A DNA stretch of 43,955 nucleotides from DASWED01 sp036394995 (lineage in GTDB: Bacteria > Actinomycetota > UBA4738 > JACQTL01): contig DASWED010000016.1 of NCBI GenBank assembly GCA_036394995.1, positions 1-43,955 on the forward strand, written 5' to 3'. The translations under genes and the position numbers were made by a program. Under the pieces are notes generated by a model. That model was not told the DNA's origin. It saw only the letters and a program-made list of their open reading frames with translations, and did no database searches. Below are positions 25,694 through 32,744 of the stretch, one piece after another (within the stretch, counting starts at the first letter, position 1; the number at the start of each line of letters is the position of its first letter).

Positions 25694-25904
25694 GATGTAG
25701 TAATCGTCGGCGTCCGGCACCCTATCGGCGTATAGCCCCGGGTGATCATTTTCCGAGTCCCCCATTCGTCGCCGGCCGTTGGGGCGTTTGACCGACACGT
25801 GTCCCCCCAGCGAGGGTTACAAAGGGGCCGTTCGTGCCCGGCGAAAGGGTGCGGCGGACGACGAACGGCGGTGCCGGGATCGTCCGGGAGCGTCGGCCGG
25901 ACCG

Positions 25905-27005
25905 TCAGCCGGCCACGCCGGCATCGGTCACGTCGCCCCACGGCGGCGCGCCGATGATGAACACCGGGGTCCCCACGGGGACCAGCGGGTACAGCTCCTC
26001 GGACTCGGAGATGTGCATCCGGATGCACCCGTGGGAGGCCCACGTCCCGATCGAGGAGTCCGACGGGGTCCCGTGGATCCGGATGCCCGAGGCGTCGAGG
26101 TACAGCGCGCGGGTTCCCAGGGGGTTCCCGGGACCCGGCGGGATCTCCGCGGGCTCGTCCGCGGCCCAGCAGTCCGGCTCGCCGAGGCACGGGTTGTGCC
26201 AGGTCGGGTTCTCGACCTTGTCGATGATCGTCCAGTGCCCCGGCGGCGTCTCGAACCCCCGCATGGCGGTGGCCACCTGGTACATCCGCTCCACATGGAA
26301 GTTGTCGTACAGGTGGAGCTGGTTCGTGGTCCGGTTCACCACGATCAGCTTTCCCACAGCGCCGTCCCCGACCTTCGGCTGGACCTGGTCCAGGGGCAGG
26401 GTCACCGACGGGGTGTCCCCCATGACGGCCCGCTTCAGCAGATCCCGGCTGGCCCAGTACTTCAGGGCCCGGCCCTGATGGGAGTGGGTCATGACCACCG
26501 CACCGTCCACCAGCGCGTAGCTCGCGTCGCTGGCCGGCCGGGCCATCTCCGTCGACAGCCGGTCGACCAGCTCGATGACCGGCTTGCCCGTGTAGGCGAA
26601 CCGCACCTGGAACGAACGCCGGACGGGCTGGTGGGCCAGCCGGTGGTAGATCCGCGACACCCAGGAGAAGGAGTCGTTCACCGCCAGGGCCCGGTCCACC
26701 ACGCTCGCCACGTCGGCGGAGAGCCCGAGGTCCCGGGCCGTGGCGTCGATCGTTCGAAGTCCGGCCTCCACGTGGATCCGGCGGTCCAGCCTCGGGTCGA
26801 CCTTCGCGGCGACCGCCGCGATGGCCTGCGCTCGGGTCATGTTCGACACGTCCACGCCCTCGATCGAGACTCCGGGCAGGATGCGACCCGAGTTGGCCTG
26901 GTCGTAGCGGAGGGCGGCGTAGGCCGACCCGGCCCCGCCGGCCGCCAGGAGCCCGAACACCACCAGCAGCACCACCGGGAGCTTTCCGGCGAACCGCCGC
27001 TTCAC
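25905..27005 (-). CDS. L,D-transpeptidase (YkuD) with peptidoglycan-binding domain
   Basis: A 366-aa exported enzyme that forms 3-3 cross-links in peptidoglycan or attaches proteins. Residues 9-29 are a signal anchor; 40-200 resemble a PG_binding_4 domain (LPGVSIEGVDVSNMTRAQA); the YkuD catalytic domain spans about 218-352 with HG (311-312) and SHGCIRM, nucleophile Cys327. An insertion with two cysteines (Cys273, Cys279) may form a disulfide. The GTG at 27005 has AGAGGA 6 nt upstream; the longer reading to 27128 puts 41 basic residues before the signal and is less likely. The 162-nt gap upstream, to DUF5719, shows no other gene. Confidence 0.92.
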   Translation of the reverse strand: MKRRFAGKLPVVLLVVFGLLAAGGAGSAYAALRYDQANSGRILPGVSIEGVDVSNMTRAQAIAAVAAKVDPRLDRRIHVEAGLRTIDATARDLGLSADVASVVDRALAVNDSFSWVSRIYHRLAHQPVRRSFQVRFAYTGKPVIELVDRLSTEMARPASDASYALVDGAVVMTHSHQGRALKYWASRDLLKRAVMGDTPSVTLPLDQVQPKVGDGAVGKLIVVNRTTNQLHLYDNFHVERMYQVATAMRGFETPPGHWTIIDKVENPTWHNPCLGEPDCWAADEPAEIPPGPGNPLGTRALYLDASGIRIHGTPSDSSIGTWASHGCIRMHISESEELYPLVPVGTPVFIIGAPPWGDVTDAGVAG

Positions 27006-27167
27006 GTGCCGTCCTCTGGTTGCCACTCGAGCCAACGTCCTTCCTGGTTCGCGGCGAAGCCGAGACGTCCCGGTGCCGCGGGCGGGCCTCGCATTGTAGT
27101 GAAAGGCCCTCCCCGATTCCAGACCCACTCTCCCGCAAACCCGGCGGCCTGCGAAAGGGACCCCTCC

Positions 27168-28643
27168 TCAGGGTGCGGCGGGGACCCACCTCGGGGGGAT
27201 CGGCACGCCGGCGGCCACCGAGTAGCCCGAACCCGCCACCGCCGTGGACGTCTCGGCGGCCACGAAGGCTCCGCCCGCGCTCACGGCCACCACCGAGGCC
27301 TGCCCGTGCCCCGCCAGGAAGTCGACCGGGGCCGAGAGCGACACGCCGGGGGGGACCGTCACGTCCTGGGAGTCCCCGATGGGCCCCTCGGGGGTGATCG
27401 CGGAGAGCGTCACCCGCACCGGCGCCTGACCGGGGTTGGCCAGCACGATGTTCACGACGTCCCGGCCGTCCGACGCGGGGGAGGTGAGCAGCCACGCCGT
27501 CCCCGGCGCCTGGCCCAGCGTGGCCCCCTGGTCGCCGCGGAGCCCCAGGGACCGACGGGCCGCCGCCATCCCGCCCCTGCCGGACTCCCCGCCGTCGGAG
27601 GTCACCTCGAGCGCCGCCGGGCCCCCGATCGTGACGGTCTCGGTGACCGAGGCCTCGGGGGCCAGGTCCTGGTCGCCCGGCCGGATGGACTGCCGCCCCG
27701 CGGGCTTCAGCGCGTCCACGCCGTAGCTCAGGCCGGCGTCGCCCGGGTTGACCATCGGGACCTCGGTCCGCCCGGCGCCGGCCGCCCCCGGGAACACCAG
27801 CAGCCGCGCCGTTTCCGTGGCGCCCTCGGTCGAGCGGATCCCGCCCTCGTCGGTGATGCCGAGCGAGGCCGCGGCCACCCGTCCGATCGACGCCGTGACG
27901 AGCGCGGTCACCGTCCGTTCGCCCACGACTCCGGGCCGTCCTCCCCCGGGCTTGTTGACGCGCACGGCCACGCTGGTGTTGCCCCGGAGCGTCAGGTCGC
28001 CGGCGTCGACCACGCGCCCCTCCGCGACCCACGACAGGTCGAACACGGCCTCCGTGGCGAACGGGTTCATCACGATCACGAAGGCCTCCTCGCCCTGCGA
28101 GGTGGTCCCGTCCGGGAGGATCCAGGTGCGTCCCGCCGCGGGGACGCAGGGCTCCGCCGCCACCCCCCGCTCGACCGCCTGGCCGGGCGTGCCGCTCTCG
28201 CCGCCCACCGCGGGGGAGGGAGAGGGCGCCGGGCCCGTCCGCTCGCCGGTGGCCACGGCCACCCAGCCGGCCGCGACCCACCCCCCGAAGTACTCCACCT
28301 CGGTCGACGCCTCGCGATGGTCGGCCGGCACGTTCACCGAGATCCGGGTCCGGGGGGGCACCGTGAGATCACGGGGGTCGGCGGAGCCCTTCTTCGTCAT
28401 GTCCCGGACCCGGACGGCAACCTCCCGGTCCCCGGGGTTCGTGATCGACAGGTTCGCGCTCCAGCCCGCCGGCCCGCCCCCGTGGGGGCAGTACCACGCG
28501 CCCGAGGGGGCGCCGGTGCCCAGGGGCCCTCCCTCGAGGGCCCGCACGGTGTGCAGGCCGGCCTCGTGCTCGAGGTACCACCCGCCCCCACCCACAGCGC
28601 CGCCCACCAGCAACAGCACCAGGAACGCCGACCAGAATCTCAC
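27168..28643 (-). CDS. DUF5719-family secreted/anchored protein
   Basis: A 491-aa protein with one N-terminal TM helix (about residues 4-22) and a long extracytoplasmic part of repeated beta modules (SANLSITNPGDREVAVRVRDM, VVNIVLANPGQAPVRVTLSAI, FVIVMNPFATEAVFDL). The repeated NPG-type turns and the place directly after a giant GT2 gene match DUF5719, a family of unknown function found in this actinobacterial locus. The start GTG at 28643 overlaps the GT2 stop by four bases (GTGA), so the two are probably made together and may act together at the envelope. Two mid-protein cysteines are the only other notable residues. Confidence 0.8.
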   Translation of the reverse strand: MRFWSAFLVLLLVGGAVGGGGWYLEHEAGLHTVRALEGGPLGTGAPSGAWYCPHGGGPAGWSANLSITNPGDREVAVRVRDMTKKGSADPRDLTVPPRTRISVNVPADHREASTEVEYFGGWVAAGWVAVATGERTGPAPSPSPAVGGESGTPGQAVERGVAAEPCVPAAGRTWILPDGTTSQGEEAFVIVMNPFATEAVFDLSWVAEGRVVDAGDLTLRGNTSVAVRVNKPGGGRPGVVGERTVTALVTASIGRVAAASLGITDEGGIRSTEGATETARLLVFPGAAGAGRTEVPMVNPGDAGLSYGVDALKPAGRQSIRPGDQDLAPEASVTETVTIGGPAALEVTSDGGESGRGGMAAARRSLGLRGDQGATLGQAPGTAWLLTSPASDGRDVVNIVLANPGQAPVRVTLSAITPEGPIGDSQDVTVPPGVSLSAPVDFLAGHGQASVVAVSAGGAFVAAETSTAVAGSGYSVAAGVPIPPRWVPAAP

Positions 28644-31600
28644 ACCGGCCTCCTGCGGGCCGGCTTCCTGGTGATCCACAGCGCGATCAGCCACAGGGCG
28701 GCCAGGCCGCCGACCTCCACGTCTCGGACCCACTGCCGTTCGTAGGTCATCCTCACCGGACCCCCATCGGGCGCGGTGAACCCCAGGGCCCACCCGAACG
28801 CGGGCGCCGGCCGGATCTCCGCGCCGCCGGAGCCGGTGAGCCGCCACCCCTGGTCGAACTGCTCCTCCACCAGGGCCCTGGCCCCGCCGTCCGGGATCCG
28901 GCCCCGGAACCCGCCGGGGGCGGACGCCAGATGGGTTCCCCGGAACGTGGGCAGCGACGCGATCGCGAGGAGCCCCGAGCCGTCGGCCGCGGTCCCGTAC
29001 TGGGGCTGGGAGGTCACGAAGGCGGGCGGCAGGGTCCGGTCGTTCCGGTAGATCACCAGGCCGCCGGCCGGGATCAGGTCGAGGTCGACCTGGGCGTCGA
29101 GGGCCGTCGCGGCCCCCTCCGGCAGATCGCCCGACCGGGAGACCACGTAGGCCACCCCCAGGGCCCCCAGGAGCGTGCCGCCGTGGGTGGTGGAGCCGGT
29201 GAAGATCTGCCCCAGGGACTCCTCGAGATACGGGTAGGCGTCACCGGTGAATCCCCGTCCGGTGTCGAGCGCAGTGATCCCGTCGCGCCCGGCCACGGCG
29301 TACCGCACGGTGACCCCGCCGGCGGAGGCCGTCGCGACGGCGTCCCCGCCCGGAGAGGGGAACGGATCGCCGCTGCGCTCCCCCAGCCACAGGACGCGGA
29401 ACCGGGGACCCACCCCGGGGGCCTTCGCCGGCGCCACCAGCGGCCATGCCGGCGGGAGCTTCGACCGCCCGATGGCGAACTCGCCGACGGCCACGTTCGC
29501 CGCCTGCAGGATCACCCCCCCGCCCAGCAACGCCGCCACGGCCACGCCGGCCACCTGCCGGTAGCCGAAGGACCGCCCGCCCATCTGGATGACGGCCGCC
29601 ACGCCGAGCCCGATCAGCACGCAGTCCGCCACAGCGGCCACCGCGAGGTACGCGGTGGGGTTCGACACGACGGCGGGGAGATATCCCGCCGCCGACAGCC
29701 AGGCCAGGTACACACCCGCGACCGACGCCACCGCCAGCCGGAACGCGGCCAGTCGCCGCTCCCGGTCCACGAGCGTGAACGACACGAGGGCGGCCACCGG
29801 CAGGAACAACGCCACGGACCACGATCCCGGGCCGCCCCCCGGCGCCAGCCGGACCAGGGCCGCGAAGTCCGGGCGACCGATGGTGGAGCCCAGCGCCGGC
29901 GAGGGCCCTCCGCCCGCGGCCAGGAGCGCCGGGAAGGCGAGGGACGCCCCGGCCACCGCCATCCCGATCGACAGGGGAAGGCCCCGGAACCTGCCGCCCC
30001 GCCCCGGGACGAGGAGGACCGCCAGGAACATCACCCCGAACGACAGCGCCGCGCCGGGGGCGAACGACACCGCGACGGCCAGGACCAGCCCGGCCCCCAC
30101 CATGAACCGGACGGGGCGCGAGCCCAGGACCGGCCCGAAGGCCCGTTCCAGCCGGTCGAGCAGCGCCGGGGCGGCCGCGACCAGGACCAGCATCGCGATC
30201 CGGCCCTCCGAGTACGCCCACAGGAGCAGCGGCGACAGCCCGTAGCAGGCGGCGGCCAGCACGGCCGGGACCCGTTCGCCGGTGCGCCGTCGTACGGTGC
30301 GGTACATCGCCACACCGGCCAGGGGCGGGAGCAGGATCAGCAGGGCCTTCTGTGCCAGCGCGGTGCTCCCGAACAGGACCGTCGACAGGACCCCGAGCAT
30401 CCCCAGGGCTGGACTTCCCGGGTCGGTTCCCCCGAGCGCCGTGGTCCGGACTCCCGAGAGCAGCTCGTGGAAGAACCCCGAGGGGGCGGCCGGGAACCGC
30501 GGGAGCGCGCCGCCGGTGAGCGGGTCGTGCCCCACCAGGTGACGGGTGGCCAGGGCCCCCAGGATGGCGAACACGAACCAGGCCATGCCCACCGGGTGGG
30601 CCCGGGCCAGCGAGACCGTGCGGGCCCCGATGGACGGCAGCTGGAGCTCGTCCTCCTCGTCGACCGTGGGCTCGTGGCCGTGGAGCTCCTCGTCGAGGGT
30701 CTCCTGACGACGGAGCAGGGCCGAGGCCACCTCCAGCCACCGGCGAAGGCGGACGCTCTCCGGCGCCATGTACCGGCGGACGGCCCGGTCGGGGACGGCG
30801 CGCACGGACTGGGCCCTGATCCTGCGGCGGATGGTCCCGGGGAGGTGCAGGAGGTTCCACCCCCATGCCGCCACCACCTGCCAGGCCTCCTCGAACCGCC
30901 GGCTGAGGGCGTACAGGATGGCCTTCCCGGTGGCCTGGAGGGCGTACAAGGGGAACAGCCACAGCAGCGTGAGCAGGCGGTAGTTCTTCAGCATCGCGGC
31001 CAGGCTGGCCCGCTCGCCGTACAGCCGGGCCCGGTCGGCCCGGGGCCCGCCGGGGCGGTCCCCTCGGATGCTGGATCCCCGGTGCCGGGCCCTGGCCTGG
31101 GGCGACATCAGCACGCGGAAGCCGGCCAGGCGGGCCCGCCAGCAGAAGTCCAGGTCCTCGTGGAACGGTTCGAACCGTTCGTCCGGCGGCCCGGCCCGCT
31201 TCCACGCCGCCCGCGACACGAGCATGGCGCAGGAGGACACGAACAGGACCTCGCGGACCCGGTCGTACTGGCCGTGGTCGATCTCGTCCTCCTCGAGCGG
31301 CGAGTACGGGTAGCCGAACCGGTCCGTGGACTGTCCGACCTCCCGCAGGACCCGGGGGTCGTCCCAGTCGAGGACCTTGGGCCCGACGACCCCGACCCCG
31401 TCCACCCGCTCCGCCGTCTCCACCAGCCGCGCGACCGCGTCGGGCTCGAGAGCCGTGTCGTCGTGCAGGACCAGCACGTAGTCCGCGCGCTCCGCAGCTT
31501 CGACCCCGAGGCCCGCCTTGACCGCAGCGGGGAGGCCGGGATTCCTCGGCAGCGTGAGCACGCGGGTCTCGCCCAGCGCCTGCCGGAGGACCTCCCCGGA

Positions 31601-31789
31601 CCCGTCGGTGGAGCCGTTGTCGACGGCAACGATCCCCAGGCGGGGATGGGTCTGCCGCGACAGGGAACGCAGGCATTCCCGGAGCCACGGCAGCCCGTCG
31701 TGGACCACGAGGACCACGAGGACGCTGGGCTCCTTGCGCCCGGTCTCGGGCGTGTCGGGTTCGCTCTGCGTCGTGGAGAGTTGGGCCAT
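28640..31789 (-). CDS. Giant GT2 glycosyltransferase fused to a polytopic membrane domain
   Basis: A 1049-aa protein. Residues 20-270 are a GT-A family 2 glycosyltransferase: VVLVVHDGLPWLRECLRSL, AVDNGSTDGS (56-64), the metal-binding HDD (109-111), and the EDLDFCWRARLAGFRV acceptor region. After TM segments near 285-310 and a charged linker, about 430-850 forms a large multi-TM domain, followed by an extracytoplasmic domain and a last TM helix with a basic tail. It probably builds or exports a surface polysaccharide; donor and acceptor are unknown. It is followed by coupled DUF5719. A TAGGCT box (31826-31831) lies 36 nt upstream of the ATG. Confidence 0.85.
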   Translation of the reverse strand: MAQLSTTQSEPDTPETGRKEPSVLVVLVVHDGLPWLRECLRSLSRQTHPRLGIVAVDNGSTDGSGEVLRQALGETRVLTLPRNPGLPAAVKAGLGVEAAERADYVLVLHDDTALEPDAVARLVETAERVDGVGVVGPKVLDWDDPRVLREVGQSTDRFGYPYSPLEEDEIDHGQYDRVREVLFVSSCAMLVSRAAWKRAGPPDERFEPFHEDLDFCWRARLAGFRVLMSPQARARHRGSSIRGDRPGGPRADRARLYGERASLAAMLKNYRLLTLLWLFPLYALQATGKAILYALSRRFEEAWQVVAAWGWNLLHLPGTIRRRIRAQSVRAVPDRAVRRYMAPESVRLRRWLEVASALLRRQETLDEELHGHEPTVDEEDELQLPSIGARTVSLARAHPVGMAWFVFAILGALATRHLVGHDPLTGGALPRFPAAPSGFFHELLSGVRTTALGGTDPGSPALGMLGVLSTVLFGSTALAQKALLILLPPLAGVAMYRTVRRRTGERVPAVLAAACYGLSPLLLWAYSEGRIAMLVLVAAAPALLDRLERAFGPVLGSRPVRFMVGAGLVLAVAVSFAPGAALSFGVMFLAVLLVPGRGGRFRGLPLSIGMAVAGASLAFPALLAAGGGPSPALGSTIGRPDFAALVRLAPGGGPGSWSVALFLPVAALVSFTLVDRERRLAAFRLAVASVAGVYLAWLSAAGYLPAVVSNPTAYLAVAAVADCVLIGLGVAAVIQMGGRSFGYRQVAGVAVAALLGGGVILQAANVAVGEFAIGRSKLPPAWPLVAPAKAPGVGPRFRVLWLGERSGDPFPSPGGDAVATASAGGVTVRYAVAGRDGITALDTGRGFTGDAYPYLEESLGQIFTGSTTHGGTLLGALGVAYVVSRSGDLPEGAATALDAQVDLDLIPAGGLVIYRNDRTLPPAFVTSQPQYGTAADGSGLLAIASLPTFRGTHLASAPGGFRGRIPDGGARALVEEQFDQGWRLTGSGGAEIRPAPAFGWALGFTAPDGGPVRMTYERQWVRDVEVGGLAALWLIALWITRKPARRRPV

Positions 31790-31825
31790 GTGCGATCGCT
31801 GGGGCGCCGAACGCCCGGCTCAGCG

Positions 31826-31831
31826 AGCCTA
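31826..31831 (-). promoter_or_regulatory. Candidate -10 box (TAGGCT) for the GT2-DUF5719 unit
   Basis: TAGGCT on the minus strand, the same hexamer as found before fbiC and fbiA, placed 36 nt before the GT2 ATG. A -35 is not clear. Weak by itself, strengthened by repetition of the same word at other starts in the window. Confidence 0.35.
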
Positions 31832-31872
31832 GCACGCCGTTTGGGGCTGACCCGGGAAGACCCCGAACACGC

Positions 31873-31943
31873 GGGAAGGGGGCTCGCGCATGGTGAGCCC
31901 CCTTCCCGGACGGTGGAGAGGGCGCCGCTGGGACGCGGCGCCC
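31873..31943 (-). terminator. Two strong tandem hairpins after the H1-like gene
   Basis: A perfect 13-bp stem, 31873-31885 with 31895-31907 (9-nt loop), and a perfect 9-bp stem, 31920-31928 with 31935-31943 (6-nt loop), follow the stop of the lysine-rich gene on the minus strand and precede the GT2 promoter. Neither has a U-tract, so Rho-independent termination of the classical type is uncertain; actinobacterial terminators often lack the U-tract. They could work in both directions. Confidence 0.55.
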
Positions 31944-31962
31944 GGACGACCCGACGGGCCGT

Positions 31963-32283
31963 CTACCGCTTCGCCGTGCGCTTCGCGGTGGTCTTCTTCG
32001 CCGCGGTCTTCTTGGCGGCGGGCTTGCGGGCGGCTGGCTTGCGGGCCGCCGGCTTCTTGGCGGCCGTCTTCGCCCGTGCCGTGGTCTTCTTCGCCGCGGT
32101 CTTCGTCTTCGCCGTGGTCTTCTTGGCGGCGGGCTTCGCCCGCGCCGTCGCCTTCTTGACCGCGGTCCTCGCCCGGCCGACGGTCTTCTTCGCTGTCGAC
32201 CTGGCCTTCGCCGTGGTCTTCTTGGCGGCGGTCCTCGCCTTCGCTACCGACGACTTCGCCGTTGTCTTTCGGGTGGTGGCCAT
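31963..32283 (-). CDS. Histone H1-like lysine/alanine-rich protein
   Basis: A 106-aa protein made almost only of K, A, T, R and P in repeats such as AKKTTAK, ARKPAARKPAA and KTAAKK. It has no HU or other folded domain: it resembles the free C-terminal tail of histone H1 or of mycobacterial HupB. Such proteins bind and compact DNA without sequence preference; I infer a nucleoid role. ATG 32283 follows GAGGGGGTGAG. It lies 22 nt downstream of whiB on the same strand and may be co-transcribed. The repeats make this gene prone to length change. Confidence 0.8.
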   Translation of the reverse strand: MATTRKTTAKSSVAKARTAAKKTTAKARSTAKKTVGRARTAVKKATARAKPAAKKTTAKTKTAAKKTTARAKTAAKKPAARKPAARKPAAKKTAAKKTTAKRTAKR

Positions 32284-32305
32284 CAACTCACCCCCTCTCG
32301 AAGGG

Positions 32306-32533
32306 TCAGGACGCCATCCGCTTCAGGCGTCGTCGCTCCCGTTCGCTCATGCCCCCCCACACGCCGTACCGCTCGTCTCTGCGGAGGGCGTAGTTCAGGC
32401 ACTCGATGCGGACGGGGCAGTCCGAGCAGATCCGCTTCGCCTCCCGCGAGGACCCGCCCTTCTCGGGGAAGAAGACTTCGGGATCGTATTCCCTGCACCG
32501 AGCCCGCTCCTGCCATGGGATGTAATGGTGCAC
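32306..32533 (-). CDS. whiB: WhiB-family iron-sulfur transcriptional regulator
   Basis: A 75-aa WhiB-like protein, a family confined to Actinomycetota and their phages. Four cysteines (13, 36, 39, 45; CxxCxxxxxC) bind a [4Fe-4S] cluster, followed by the GVWGG turn (57-61) and a basic DNA-binding tail RERRRLKRMAS. It most resembles WhiB1/WhiB2-type regulators that bind the sigma factor sigA region 4; its place beside fbiA/fbiB and the mannose genes is that of whiB2 in mycobacteria, which controls division. GTG 32533 follows GGGAGGAGAG. A -35/-10 pair lies upstream. Confidence 0.95.
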   Translation of the reverse strand: MHHYIPWQERARCREYDPEVFFPEKGGSSREAKRICSDCPVRIECLNYALRRDERYGVWGGMSERERRRLKRMAS

Positions 32534-32564
32534 GGCCCTCTCCTCCCGGAATCACATTCTTGTA

Positions 32565-32594
32565 ATTCTGACGGAAGGGGCCGCCGGAGTGCAA
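32565..32594 (-). promoter_or_regulatory. Candidate whiB promoter
   Basis: On the minus strand TTGCAC (32594-32589) and CAGAAT (32570-32565) are separated by 18 nt, with the start site expected about 25 nt before the whiB GTG. Matches to consensus are 4 of 6 in each box. The remaining 150 nt to fbiC are unusually AT-rich. Confidence 0.4.
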
Positions 32595-32675
32595 GTCGAG
32601 ATTTTCGCCTGCGCTCGTCGTCATGTTCACCCTGATCATTTCCCCCTTTCGTGCGGCTGTTCAAGCCCCTGGGAG

Positions 32676-32704
32676 AAAAAATCGATGGTCAATCTGATTG
32701 ATCA
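32676..32704 (-). terminator. Candidate terminator after fbiC
   Basis: On the minus strand UGAUCAAU-CAG-AUUGACCA forms an 8-bp stem with one A-C mismatch, followed after 4 nt by six U. It begins about 40 nt after the fbiC stop codon. The stem is weak and AT-rich, so efficiency is doubtful. Confidence 0.4.
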
Positions 32705-32744
32705 GTTTGGTCAAGCGAGTTGACGGATTCGGGGTCGGGCGCGC

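Noticed and set aside
25694..25904. Riboswitch in the leader of the zinc ribbon gene
   Set aside because: I compared it by eye with the c-di-AMP (ydaO) type motifs and found no convincing core; no strong closing helix.
28931..32635. Long plus-strand open frame opposite the GT2 gene
   Set aside because: No motif or credible start; the minus strand carries the GT2, H1-like and WhiB genes with clear family motifs.
32283..32639. 118-codon minus-strand frame starting MIRVNMTTSAGENL
   Set aside because: It overlaps most of whiB in another frame and shows no conserved pattern; the whiB frame has all four cysteines and a good ribosome site.
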